Assembly: GCA_027923505.1 (NCBI GenBank)
Contig: BROI01000012.1
Location: forward strand, 558,001 to 622,000
From: Mayamaea pseudoterrestris
Taxonomy: Eukaryota > Bacillariophyta > Bacillariophyceae > Sellaphorales > Sellaphoraceae
DNA: 64,000 nucleotides
Direction of reading: 5' to 3'
Shown: positions 9,883-21,100 of the stretch, piece by piece
Position numbering within the stretch: the first letter of the stretch is position 1
Layout: each line of letters begins with the position of its first letter
Notes under the pieces: model-generated
What the model was told of the DNA's origin: nothing
The model's database searches: none
Seen by the model: the letters and a program-made list of their open reading frames with translations, nothing else
Program-made: the position numbers and the translations under genes

Positions 9883-11725
9883 ATGAACAGCTCCTGCTTG
9901 GACAGGCCGTTCACCGTCCAATCGGACAAGGTGCAGTACACGGATGATGCTATAATAGCAGACTATGTGTGAGTCAAGTGTATGCGTGCTGGTTGACGAG
10001 AAAAATATGGTGAACTGCGATCCAAATTCACTCGAAACGTCCATTCTGCTGAGCTGTTCGATTGCAGTCCATCTCATTTTTCACTCATCCAACGAACATA
10101 CCCCTTCCTCTTCAATAGCTACCATTCTACCCAAGTCGAAGGAAATGTTGTCAAACCAGTGGAAACGAAGCTTCAGTTCAAGACGCAACGCACGGTTCCC
10201 AAGGTATGCCATGGGTCTGTCGAGGAATGGCCTCTGTCGTCGACTGCATTCATTCTCACTTCCTCTTAAATCTTCTTGGACGATGCAGCTCGGAGTCATG
10301 CTCGTTGGTCTCGGTGGCAATAACGGATCGACCTGCGTTGCTGGCGCGCTTGCCAACAAGCTCGGCTTGGAGTGGCAAACCAAGGAGGGCAAGCACAAGG
10401 CCAACTACTTTGGCTCCGTCTGCATGAGTAGTACTGTCAAAATAGGGAGCGATAGTCGAACTGGGCAAGCAGTCTATACGCCTTTGAATAACCTGTTGCC
10501 AATGGTTCATCCCAATGACATTGTTTGGGGTGGCTGGGACATTAACAGCATGAACTTGGGCGATGCCATGCGACGCTCACAAGTCTTGGACTATGATCTA
10601 CAGCAGCAACTCTACCCGCACTTGCGACAGATTGTCCCATTGCCGGCTGTATACTTTCCAGACTTTATTGCAGCGAATCAATGTGAAAGAGCGAATCATG
10701 TACTGACTGGAACAAAGCAGGAACAACTTGATCAACTGCGCAAGGATATTGCTGCCTTCAAATCAGACAATCAACTCAAGAAGCTCATCATCTTGTGGAC
10801 AGCAAACACGGAGCGCTTTGCAAACATCGTAGAGGGAGTCAATGATACGGCAGAAAATTTGCTTGCAAGCATTCAACGTGGAGGCGAATCCGAGATTAGC
10901 GCGTCAAGCTTGTACGCCGTCGCTTCCATTCTCGAGGGGTGCACCTTTATTAACGGGTCGCCGCAGAATACCTTTGTCCCTGGCGTCGTGGAATTGGCTC
11001 GACAGCACAAGGTGTTCATTGCTGGAGACGACTTTAAAAGCGGACAAACCAAAATGAAAAGCGTCTTGGTGGATTATTTGGTTTCGGCTGGCATCAAACC
11101 TGTCTCCATTGTCAGTTACAATCATCTTGGCAATAATGACGGCAAGAACCTGAGCGCGCCAAGTCAATTTCGCTCCAAGGAGATTTCCAAATCTAACGTC
11201 GTGGATGATATGGTTGAGTCCAACGCCATTTTGTTTGACAAGGACGAACACCCTGATCACGTTGTAGTCATCAAGTACGTTCCATACGTGGCCGACTCGA
11301 AGCGGGCCATGGACGAGTACACGTCTGAAATCTTCATGGGCGGCAAAAATACGATTGTAATGCACAACACGTGCGAAGACTCCCTTTTGGCGACGCCACT
11401 GATTTACGATTTGGTTTTGCTGGGTGAGCTCTGCGAACGTATTTCGATCAAGAACGAAAACTCCGAGGAATGGGAGTCCTTTCATCCAGTCCTGTCGCTG
11501 CTTTCATACATGCTCAAGGCTCCACTGGTGCCATTTGGCGCACCCGTAGTGAACGCCTTGTTTACGCAGAGGGAGGCAGTGGTGAATGTTATACGAGCCT
11601 GCCTTGGTCTGGCGCCGGACAACCACATGACGCTGGAGCATCGGCTGGAAAGCAGTTTGGAGGCGCTTGTCAATTCATCAACGAACGGCAATGGAGCAGT
11701 TCACAAAAAGCGCCGGGTTGTTTAG
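9883..11725 (+). CDS. INO1: Inositol-3-phosphate synthase (myo-inositol-1-phosphate synthase)
   Basis: The enzyme converts glucose 6-phosphate to 1D-myo-inositol 3-phosphate with bound NAD, the first step of inositol, phosphatidylinositol and phytate synthesis. I read three exons: 9883-9968 ([16 protein letters not shown], then [11 protein letters not shown]), 10119-10203 ([13 protein letters not shown], then [10 protein letters not shown]) and 10289-11725, giving 535 residues. Introns start GTGAGT and GTATGC and end at TAG and CAG. The first two exons are short but restore the N-terminal motifs of the family, which a single-ORF model loses. Visible motifs are the Rossmann loop [83 protein letters not shown] and [19 protein letters not shown]. 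Length fits the family (about 510-550). The C-terminus is basic (KKRRVV). Promoter shared with RPT4. Confidence 0.96.
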
Positions 11726-12092
11726 ATCAAGCCGTGTCTGCATCTTTGCATTGTAATAGCGAAGCCAACTGCAAGCAATCGCCAAGAGTTAAGGCAAAGT
11801 AGATAGTTTGTACTACGGACAGGCGCGATATTGACAAACTGCAGATACTTGTAGAGTACATGCCTTGCATCAAAGGAGATAACTTATCGCCCTTGCCTTG
11901 CATGCCATACTACTTGCAGGTCATGCGGCTTTGCTGCAGGATTCTAATTATTCCCTTAGCGTGACTGAAAAGACAGATTTCTGCGGGTGAGTCACATTTC
12001 CATCCGTCGTGCACCATGACGAATCATCTTAATATTATACTCTGGTCAAATCCAAGACCAAGGAGCAGAATTAATCAATTCCTCGAATTAGT
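11726..12092. other. Intergenic gap
   Basis: A 367-bp gap between two co-oriented genes. It holds no open frame of note, no repeat and no recognisable RNA; it presumably contains the INO1 3' end and the next promoter. Confidence 0.5.
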
Positions 12093-12887
12093 ATGCATTT
12101 CCCTATTATCTTGCTGATCTTTACTCGCGAGGCATGGTCGTGGAATTCTCGAAACGCAGGAAACGGGGCGACTCGACGGCAGTTTGTCGGATCCGCTCAA
12201 GCCATTGGCATCATTGGCTCATCCTTTGCGTTGCTAAATGATCCATTACCTACTTCAGCCGCATCAACAACGGATCCAGGTGAAGTTATTCGTCAATCAG
12301 CTTCCAGCCTACCTGGATACGGTCCACCCGATGTCTACTATCCTCAAGCCTTTCACGGGTCTTGGAAGATGCGTCGAGAAGTTGTCGTCGGTGACAAGAC
12401 GGCGCTTGACCTCACATATTCGGTTCGCTTTCTACCATCCATACAAGATGGTTTTGTCGTTGCTGATCGCGGCTTTAATCAAGCAAATCTGGAGGATGCC
12501 ATCGCCATCGACTCTGTCCAAACATGTGACTGGAGAGAGAGCAACCCAAATGACTTGCGTCTCACCTTTAAGGATGGCCGCATTAAGGACGTGAAAGTTA
12601 CCAAGCGTTCCTTTGAACGAACCGATACTACCGTCTCCAGCTCTGAGTTTCAACGCGTCGTTACGCAAGATGTAATCAGTGGAGTTCCTCAGATTACTGC
12701 TCGACGAGTCCTTGCCAAGTGGAAGGCAAGTAACGGAAACGGATCAGAGGCTTGGCAAGGCATTGAGATAGTTTATGATATAGGTGGAGGAGGTGATCCA
12801 ATGTCACTGACAACATTGAGCAGCTCGCCGCAACCTGATTCGCAAGTTCTGCTCTCTAAATCGCGTTTGACCTTGACTCGAGAATAG
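12093..12887 (+). CDS. DUF6816-like protein with thylakoid-lumen-type presequence
   Basis: The 264-residue product opens with a short hydrophobic segment (MHFPIILLIF), then TRRQF at residues 27-31 followed by a second hydrophobic stretch (AQAIGIIGSSFALL) and a likely cleavage after an Ala-rich run near residue 56. Two hydrophobic parts with paired arginines before the second is the layout of Tat-type lumen targeting in complex plastids. The mature part has GYGPPDVYYPQAFHGSWKM, LTYSVRFLP, VADRGFNQANLEDAI and an end rich in Ser. The YYP.aF.GsW block and domain size fit the DUF6816 family of plants, algae and cyanobacteria, whose biochemical role is unknown; I recall this from the family pattern and could not search. 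It is a single exon with no obvious operon-like neighbour. Confidence 0.65.
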   Translation: MHFPIILLIFTREAWSWNSRNAGNGATRRQFVGSAQAIGIIGSSFALLNDPLPTSAASTTDPGEVIRQSASSLPGYGPPDVYYPQAFHGSWKMRREVVVGDKTALDLTYSVRFLPSIQDGFVVADRGFNQANLEDAIAIDSVQTCDWRESNPNDLRLTFKDGRIKDVKVTKRSFERTDTTVSSSEFQRVVTQDVISGVPQITARRVLAKWKASNGNGSEAWQGIEIVYDIGGGGDPMSLTTLSSSPQPDSQVLLSKSRLTLTRE

Positions 12888-14562
12888 TTTATCCTTGGCG
12901 ATTCCAAGCAATGCCATCATCGATCCGAACGCTTTGACCACCATTATGTCAACTTTTATCTCGGCATTCGCATCATTCAAATTGGTGAATTGTTTTTGAA
13001 CTAAATGGATTAGCTTGGACAGACTTGCATGTCGCCTTTGGAGCCATGGGAGTGCCAAGAAATCGTCCGTACCACGAACGGCGATAGATCAACTGAAACT
13101 GCTAGATACAATGAAACATAACGATTCACTAAAAATCCTTTATTGTTCATTTCTGCTCAACACACCGTCTAAATCACGATGTATTCATAAAACTCTCGCT
13201 GCGCTCAGTGGGACAAGAAACTCCTGCAGCGTTTAGGCCAGTGACGAGGGCGCGTATCACGGCCAAGGTTCTCTCACGCGTCGTAATCCAAAACCCGATT
13301 ATCGAAGCGCAAAAGGGGCCTAACGGCGCTGATGGAAGGGCATTCCTGGGCATCCGTTGTCATCGATGTTCAAGCGACCTTCACAGGTAAGTTCTGTCCG
13401 CAAATGGGCACCGTAATATTCAACGACTAGTAGATCCTTGAGACGTTTCTTGTGAATTTTCGGCAGTTTCTTCCAGCCCTATCGTGGAACATTTGGCCGC
13501 AGTTTCTGCCATGGACACGTCGGACGCACCACACTTACACCAGGTGGCGGCTTGCCATCGCAAGTCACACTAACATTCAGTATACATCATGTGTATGCTT
13601 GCATCTAAAACCTCATCGCCGCACGCCGTTTCCGGCCGGACATTTTGCGGTTCGAGCAAGACTGAAGGACTTGAGCCGACAATCGACAGACAGGACTACC
13701 CATTGGCGACGAAGCCATTCCTGATGACATGCATAGGACGAGTTGCTGTCCAATCTTATCGTGCCAGTGTACTATAAGGTGCATCGCTGCATTTTTCGCC
13801 AATCACTGACTCTTCATCCGGAACGTAGGCATTGTCAATCCATCGCTCGAGACGAGCAACCTTTGCGACCTTGTTAATCCTTGTCAGGTTTAATGGCATA
13901 TTCATGCCTCCGTTGACAGTGAGAAATTGCATGAGCAATCCTTTTAAGGCTGCCGTCAATGTGCTTCGGCAGAGCTTTTCGCCCTCCCACTCACTTGAAC
14001 TCCGAGTATCAAAAACTTTCCTCTCGCTTGTTTTCGTCTCAGCGACAAATGGAATAGAGTTTTTGCAACCCTTCGGTCTTTTGGTTGCTCGGCCTATTGA
14101 TGCAGATGTTATTGGGTTCAACGACGGTGTTTCAGAACACCGTCAATTCAAATTTTTCAACGACAGATTCGCAGTGCAATTGACCTTGCAATTCCTTGTT
14201 TGAACAGCGAACAGCTGCTCGTTTAGATCTCTTAGCCATGACGCATCTAAATTTACTTTTGATGCAGTTCGACTCGTTTACCGGCTGCTTATTATCTTGC
14301 CTTAGCATTCGTATTAATAGTCGCAATCGCCACGTAAAACCACCAGAGAGGTCCGTCGCTTTTGTCATCGTCGTCAATCGCCGGAAGAGAAAAGGAACGA
14401 ACAAATCAGGTGTTTCGGACATAACAGTGAGTCACACTTTTCACCCCTCCACGTCACCAGTTTTCAAAGCTCTGACGCACAGCTGATCATGACCATGAAC
14501 CATGAACCCTTCATTCATGTCAAACGACGCCACCATTCTCCTTACACCCAACCAAACTCGCC
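12888..14562. other. Long intergenic region with small ORFs and a strong hairpin
   Basis: No confident gene in 1.7 kb. Several minus-strand frames of 57-121 codons occur, including a basic one at 14422-14132 (with MAKRSKRAAVRCSNKEL) and one at 14121-13756 immediately after it, but neither resembles a family I know. Between them lies a perfect hairpin at 14123-14144: GACGGTGTT, loop TCAG, AACACCGTC. In the minus sense it overlaps the end of the basic frame and could act in 3'-end formation. No transposon ends were seen. Confidence 0.4.
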
Positions 14563-15291
14563 ATGACTGTCATTGTCGTATCAGACCCCAAGGACGTACC
14601 GACGGCTCCCGTCAATGGCAAGCCAACCTTTGTTTACTGGAACATTGTCGGCTTGGCAAATCCATGTCGCTTCGTCTTGGCATTGGCTGGAGTCGATTGT
14701 ATTGATGTACGTATTGATCCAGGCGACAAGAATGACGAAAGTAGTTACAAGCAAACATGGCTAGTAGCAAAACAAGGAAGCCTGAGCAAGGTCATGGCCA
14801 TGCCGAACTTGCCTTACTACATGGAAGACGGCGTCGAGCCTTATTCACAATCGGATACCATTTTGAGATACTTGGGACGCAAGTACAATCTCATGGGCGC
14901 CCCAGGCAAGGAGCATATCACAGACATGTGCATTGACGAGCTCAAAGACTACGAAAGTCAGTACGCGGGACTCGTATATGGTCACGGACCGGGAGCTTTG
15001 AAAGTTTGGTTGGACGAAACCATTCCCTCGGTGCTCGAGAAATGGTCGCGCTTGCTCGGAAACAACATGTTCTTGACTGGAGATGAAGTATCAGTGGCAG
15101 ACATCAAATTGTATTGGTTTCTTCGCCGGCTTGATATTCTGCGTGAAAAGTCGTTTGCGACCGTAGACACTACCAAGGCCTGGGCGGCATACATGACGAA
15201 AGTCGAGAGTCTTCCAAAACTCAAAGAATATCTGGCAAGCTCCGATTTTATGCCGGAGCCGTTGAACAACCCGCATGCTAAAGTCAATTAG
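14563..15291 (+). CDS. Glutathione S-transferase, mu/sigma-like
   Basis: The 242-residue protein has a thioredoxin-fold N-domain: FVYWNIVGLANPCRFVLAL carries the Tyr (in VYWN) that activates the glutathione thiol, MAMPNLPYYMEDG has the cis-Pro that contacts the glutathione backbone, and SQSDTILRYLGRKYNLMG is the Gln-Ser-.-.-Ile-.-.-Tyr-Leu signature. The all-helical C-domain follows, with GNNMFLTGDEVSVADIKLYW (N-capping box and hydrophobic staple) and LPKLKEYLASSDFMP at the end. The layout matches cytosolic mu/sigma/alpha-type GSTs (200-230 residues) with a short N-terminal extension of about 20 residues. It would conjugate glutathione to electrophiles and peroxides in the cytosol. Substrate is not predictable. 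There is no targeting peptide. Confidence 0.93.
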   Translation: MTVIVVSDPKDVPTAPVNGKPTFVYWNIVGLANPCRFVLALAGVDCIDVRIDPGDKNDESSYKQTWLVAKQGSLSKVMAMPNLPYYMEDGVEPYSQSDTILRYLGRKYNLMGAPGKEHITDMCIDELKDYESQYAGLVYGHGPGALKVWLDETIPSVLEKWSRLLGNNMFLTGDEVSVADIKLYWFLRRLDILREKSFATVDTTKAWAAYMTKVESLPKLKEYLASSDFMPEPLNNPHAKVN

Positions 15292-15687
15292 CAGAGTATG
15301 GCATTGCAGTATACCACAGTTGCTTGATTAGTGTCATGTCGTTTCAACGCTCACCGGTGGAGGAGAGTAGCTGCCGAGAGCCCTATGATGACCATATTTT
15401 ATGGGCAAGCTTTGTGCTATTTAGCTCGCATGTGGTTGCGGTAGGTAAAAGACCTTTCTATACCGACCACTACAATATACTTACAGTACAGAAGTATCTG
15501 CTTTCGACGTTAGTACCACAGTATACAATAATCGTTTGGCCATCGATGTGCAGTTTGTTCCACGCCCTCGCAAAGGTTGAAGAGGAGTAAGAACCGTTTA
15601 CTATTGCCCATGACCCTAACTGGCGTGCGGCAAGAAGATTAGTCATTTATGGCAGCCTATGCCATTTGATATTTTCATGAATCTAAG
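15292..15687. other. Intergenic gap left of the transposon
   Basis: Contains the GST 3' region and one 88-codon frame with no recognisable product. Nothing else is evident before the transposon edge at 15688. Confidence 0.4.
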
Positions 15688-16681
15688 CCCCTCAGGCGCG
15701 AAACTAGCGGCGGATGTTTCGTTGTTTCATTGCACCGTGCAATGAAACAACGGTGCAATAACCAATCAGCGGGCTTTCAATGTTTCGTTGCACGGTGAAA
15801 CCACGTCATCAATCCCCAACTTTAAGAGTCTCCAGTAGCGGTTCGTCGCGCTTGCAACTCACGACGAAAACCACCATGGTTGATCCCACAGAAACTAGTG
15901 CATAACTTGCCTGTTTATCCATCAAATTCCATTCTCTTTCGAACATGGCTTCTTTATGATAAATAGGACTGTATGGAGAGGGAGCGGCGCAATGAAAGTG
16001 ATCCATTATTGCAGCAGCCTTCCTACAAAATGGTGCTCTTCGGCAGTCCTTTTCCACGCCGTCCATTGCTTGCCTCTGCCAGTACCAGTAGTTTAATAAT
16101 ATTAAAGAACGAAGCTACTAGTATATTGAAAGCTATTAAATAATGTAAAGTCTTGTGCTTGTGGTACCATGGGTGCCGGAGGACTGTTCAATTGCAGGTC
16201 TCACTCGTTCCAACAGCCAACAGCCAACAGACGGTTGACATGATCGCGACGCGGAAGGAATTCATGCCCATTGACCCCCCAAAATTAACCAGAATGTTCT
16301 TGGAGCAAGTAATGTTCTTTCCGCTGCCTTGAAAGTGTCAAGGTAGACTGTTGGATCGGCACGAACGTCGGTAGATTTCCATGCACCGTCATGGCAAAAT
16401 TTCAATGGCTCTAGAGTCACAACGAACCGCGGGATCATGCTAAATTTTGTTATGTGAGTCCTCTATATACTAACGATGATGCATGCAAAGTTTGGCTGCG
16501 GGACCAAGCTCCAAAGTGAAGATAGAGGCTCCAAACATCACCAAACATCACGGTGCAACGAGGGTACGATGTTTCATTGCTCCGGATGCACGGTGCAACG
16601 TGAGTTCCGGTTGATTTGATGCACCGTGCATCACCGTGCAACGAAACATCGAAAAAAATCGCCGCTAATTTCGCCCCTCAG
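15688..16681. mobile_element. Nonautonomous DNA transposon (MITE-like), possible hAT type
   Basis: The segment is bounded by the same 8 bases, CCCCTCAG, at 15688-15695 and 16674-16681, a likely target-site duplication. Just inside are inverted ends: CGAAACTAGCGGCG on the left and, on the opposite strand at the right, CGAAATTAGCGGCG. Both sides then carry GATGTTTCGTTG and multiple subterminal copies of TGCACGGTGCA or TGCACCGTGCA. On the left one of these forms a 31-bp hairpin at 15721-15751 with 14-base arms and a 3-base loop. An 8-bp duplication, short inverted ends and subterminal repeats are typical of hAT elements. The interior has no transposase; its longest frame (minus, 15809-16066) is not recognisable. 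Total length 994 bp including both duplications. The two inverted ends differ at 1 of 14 positions, so it is not very old. Confidence 0.75.
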
Positions 16682-16937
16682 CCACAAACGTGCTTGTAAT
16701 TAACGGAAGGGTCGTGCGAACAAAACAATAGGCCCAACATAATTCGGCGCACGCATTGTGCCTGCGTTTTGCAAATGAGGCTGCAAAAATGAAGCATTTG
16801 CGCTTTGTTTCTTCACTGGAAACCTAATCGCGCGAGGACCGCAACACCAATTTACAGCATCAGCAGCTCACCAAAGCATTTCAATTTGCTTTGGCGTGGC
16901 AGCAGCGTTTTAGGCATCCAGGACAGGCGCATTCATA

Positions 16938-17993
16938 ATGAAATCCAACGCACGATGGCTTTTTCAGTTGCTTCTAGCAAGTACAGTTGCACAGCATCAA
17001 GCTATGGCCTCAGCAGCAATAATGGGAAAGCACGGGCACATTCGAAAAGACGGGGTCGCCGAGTTGCTCGCTAAAAAGGAGCAACAGAGGATCGAATTTG
17101 CCTGTCCATCGTTCATTCCCGAGGCCGCAAACGCCGACGAAAACCAAAAGGCATGGTACGACGATGTATCTGCCGACGTAGCCGAGAATGTAACCGAGTT
17201 CATACACAGCTTTCGCGAGAAGGAAGAGTATGACAATTGGGGCCATTCCTACGATCACGTCAAGCAGGAGTACACATCGTTCAAGTCAAAATACTTTGCC
17301 CCGAATTTGTCCAACAACATGTTCATTTACGAGTCGGCCAGTGGCATTGGACTCAACCTCTTGATGACGTTGGAAATACTCGAGCAACATCAGATAGAGG
17401 GTCTCGTCGTTTACGGTAACGAATATGTACATGATTCGGTTGATGTGTCGAGACAATTATTGGGAACTCAAGAGCTGCCAGCCAAAGCCAAGCTGGGCCT
17501 GATCTGCCAATCCGATTCGTCAAATTTACGGCACGTTCCGAGCGACTCTTTCGATTTAGTCTACACTGGCTACATCACGCCAATGATGAACCCACTCGAG
17601 TTGAATGTAGATCGGCACGACATTTACACAGCCTACGCTGACATTTGTCAACCACTTGAGGGCGATAGTGTAGAGCGAACGACTGAGAAAAAAGAGATGA
17701 GAGAACGCTCGCAAGTGATTCAAGATGCCTGGTATCGTACTTGGGTATCGGAAATGATTCGAATCGCCAGACCTGGTGCGCCGGTGATCGTTGAGCAGGT
17801 GTCTTTCCCCAAATGCCAGAACTTTCAAGACTGGGGAGGAGTGGATCTGACCTTTTGGAAACGGAGCATTGAAGAGTACGGATGGGACATCGATCCGAGC
17901 TCCGTTGTTTTTGAAAAAGAGAGCGTCTTTGGAAGTCGATATCACGTGTTCATGCGGAAAAATGAGGTCACTGCCGACGTTGCAAACGCGTAG
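16938..17993 (+). CDS. Secreted or ER-directed SAM-methyltransferase-like protein
   Basis: The 351-residue product starts with a cleavable signal peptide (MKSNARWLFQLLLASTVAQH, cleavage near AMASA). The remainder looks like a class I methyltransferase fold: YDHVKQEYTSFKSKYF precedes a Rossmann-like start with FIYESASGIGLNLLMTLE (in place of the usual E/DxGxGxG, here ESASGIGLN), then GLVVYGNEYV, KLGLICQSDSSNLRHV with the acidic end of motif II, and SFDLVYTGYITPM as motif IV. Further on come MIRIARPGAPVIVEQVSFP (post-motif with IARPGG-like turn) and a C-terminal YHVFMRK strand. Proteins of this form are common in diatom genomes without known substrates. It converges with the channel gene, with 136 bp between stop codons. 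The methyltransferase call rests on motif order; the substrate is unknown. Confidence 0.72.
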   Translation: MKSNARWLFQLLLASTVAQHQAMASAAIMGKHGHIRKDGVAELLAKKEQQRIEFACPSFIPEAANADENQKAWYDDVSADVAENVTEFIHSFREKEEYDNWGHSYDHVKQEYTSFKSKYFAPNLSNNMFIYESASGIGLNLLMTLEILEQHQIEGLVVYGNEYVHDSVDVSRQLLGTQELPAKAKLGLICQSDSSNLRHVPSDSFDLVYTGYITPMMNPLELNVDRHDIYTAYADICQPLEGDSVERTTEKKEMRERSQVIQDAWYRTWVSEMIRIARPGAPVIVEQVSFPKCQNFQDWGGVDLTFWKRSIEEYGWDIDPSSVVFEKESVFGSRYHVFMRKNEVTADVANA

Positions 17994-18129
17994 AATCGGG
18001 TAAGGAGCGGTCAGTCTGTTTAATAAATGTGTTACAAATAAGTCAAGTGATTGATTACGCGGATTCGCAAGGTGTGAAGCGTTAAATAAAGAAACATCAA
18101 CGCACATGCTAGGGTAAATAGCCGTGCTT

Positions 18130-21100
18130 TTATCGCCTCGTGTTAAACATGGCGTTAATGCTGTTCAAGTCCATTGATCCGAACGTGCTTGATCGTCGCC
18201 TTTGTTCATTAGGACCTTCATTTCCGTCAACGCTTAACGATTTCTTTGATTCCGCATTCAGTAGTGTCAAGTCGACTGGCATGGGAGGGGACCGATATCT
18301 CAAGTCCATTTTCTTTGACAGCTCCAGCGCAAAACTGCTGAGATCAGCCTTCGACTGCGAGATGCTTGGAGCTTCCTGCCAAGATGCTCGCATTAGAGCA
18401 TAAACAGCGTACTCGACGTAGCCTAGATGAGCTTCAACCGCCGTTGCACGGAACGCAATGAAGGAGCAATACTCTCTTGGACGAGACAAAATAAACTTTT
18501 CAATCGATTTCTTAAAGATCAACAGCTTCTCATACGGAGCATCAACCGGGAAACGGATAGTGCACGATATTTGAGCCTTAAACGACCGGGCCATGTTGAT
18601 TGTCCTGGAACTGGCAAGAGACCCATTACTATATGTTGCCTCTTCATTCGTTGATGCGTAGATGACAGTCGTTGAGTATAGATTGACATCCTTAACGATC
18701 CATCCTGGACTCCCCGTTACGCTTGTATCTTTCAATGGATCACTAATGTTGATCCGATCACTAAAAGATGCGCAATGTCGTGAGTGTGGCACACCAACGG
18801 CAACGTTTGTTACATGGGCCTACTTCGTACGCACCCAATATCGTATGGCCGTCGAAGAAGTATAAATAATATCCCTTCCAGGTACTTTGAGCTCGCCGAA
18901 CCAATCTTTGGGGAAGTTGAGGGCGATCAGTTGCGAGTTACGTGCAAATTTCCTTCAACCAATGTCACCCATGACACTTACCATGAAGCCAAGCCCAACA
19001 ATAAACGCTCCAATTGGCGATAAAACCGAGTCCGGGGCAACTCCAACTCCAGCCAAAATGCATAGGAAAACGAGGAAGTAGAACACAATGTTTATGATCT
19101 GTACACGATGTAGCACCGAGTCAGCTTCAGCATCAGGTGCGCTTGCACTCTTGCAGAATGCAGTGATCAGGTCCACTTACGTTTTCAAAAGCACGATCCA
19201 TCTTGCTTGAGTTTGCAACAGAAGCACGAAGCAGCCGTAGCTCCTTGTAAACAGTGTCAATACTTTTGGCAAATTCGAGCTGCGTAAGCGAAAATGAGAG
19301 CGATATGAACGTCGAAGATGAACTCACTTCTTTTACTGCTAACAAACTTACGAGATTGAGGTTTCCTTCCCGATCAGGACGAAACACTCGTATTAGTTCC
19401 TTCAACTTTTCTTCATCAACTTCACCATTGTCGTCAATAGCTAGAAGGGCAATCAAATCAAACTTCAAATGACTTGCAACGCCGACGAGCCGAGAATATA
19501 CCGCCTCGCTCGAGTGTATGCATTCCGCTCTCGTCGAGGCCGGGCCAAAAGCAGTGCTAAATGGGCGACTTGTGTTCAAGTAGCTCAATGATTGTCGAAA
19601 TTGAATTATGGCGACTATCGGAATGCGTTCCTCGTGAGCTTTCGTCACTTCTGGCTCTTCCCATGCACCCATCAGTTGATCTATTTTACTTTTTTGAAGT
19701 CGCGTCAACGACAGACCCCTCGCGACTGGAGGACAGGGGCTATTGATGCTACGCAAGCTGTCTCTCATACCGTCAGATCCAGTCGAGCCAGCGTCCTTCA
19801 CCAGCGTCTAATACTCTTCATGTAGGTCAATGCCCAAGTCATGCTTTAAGTCGCCGATGTCAAATCCCAGGTCTTCTTTGTCGCGAGCCAAACCAGATAC
19901 TTGGCCTATGAGCAGGGACTTGCGCATAAGTCTCGCTAGATCTCCTCCGTAGCGAATGTAGGTCTGCTTGCCGAGAAACAGTGACAAATAGAAGCGCTTA
20001 GCCATAACTATGGAGGACACCGTGATCATTATGACAAGAACAGTCAAATATTCGTTCGCCGAGGTTACTCCCCCAGCCGAATTCGATGAATTCATCATAT
20101 CAATAGAATTTTGCCACCATAGCCAATGCTCCGTCCAAGGGTGCCCACCATACATGAATGCAAAGTCATAAACCGTCCACTTGAAGCAAAAACATCATTA
20201 CACGGTAAGTTCTGACATTAAAGTTCCTCACAATTTGTAACTGACCGGAGCAGTCAACTTACCGTAAAGGTAACAAATGGCCAGCCACGAGACTGAATAA
20301 CAAACAATGTCACAAAAGAGCCGAAAATACGCACTGACATGGAGAAACGAGGACAATAGTAAGTCAACAAGACGAGCCAACGCAGAGACAGAGAGCCACA
20401 CATTAGCATTACAAACCAAAGAACTTGGACCGTAGAATGGTGTATTCTATGATTAAGGCTTGCGTCGCCAATGCCAAAGCTAGTGTCAATACTTGTCGGA
20501 CGAAAATAAAAAGGATCCACCAGGACCACGACGCTTTGCGCAGGACTGCCGTAATCTTTTGACTCAAATGCGCCGGTTCATTTGCCGCTACTATTGAGTC
20601 AGCCGCTTCGCCAATGGCAGTTGATGATTCTGTATCCAGGTTTGATCCACCGTAGCCCACGCGAGGATTGTCAGCAGCGTAGAAAAGTATCGAGGCAATG
20701 GCCGTCGCTGGAAGTATAATGCAAAGCAAAATCTTGATGTACGAAAGGAACGATAGTTTCTTGACCTGAAACCAATCTTCAAAATCATTATAATAGTGTC
20801 TGATTCGCACCATGGTGGTCTTTTCTCGGGCTGCTCTACGAAACTGACTAGCTGCGTCTCTCGATTTCTTCCTCTGCGAAAGCGAGCGAGAAGGTCGAAA
20901 ATCGGTGGGGCGTTTACTTGTTGTATTCCTTGGTGTCTTCTCCTCGTCATCATCGACATCGCTTACGTTCCCTTTTACCTCAAAAGCCTCGTCATCAGAA
21001 TTCTCTGCATTTTCATCAAACTTTGTTGATTCCGAAAAGGTCAAGTGCGGCCGAGGCGGCGAAAACGTAACGGCCATTGCCTTGTGCTTCAAATGGTTCC

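Noticed and set aside
13756-14422. Pair of minus-strand frames that could be a small gene
   Set aside because: Neither resembles a family, the hairpin lies between them, and no convincing splice pair joins them. Kept only as a note on the intergenic region.
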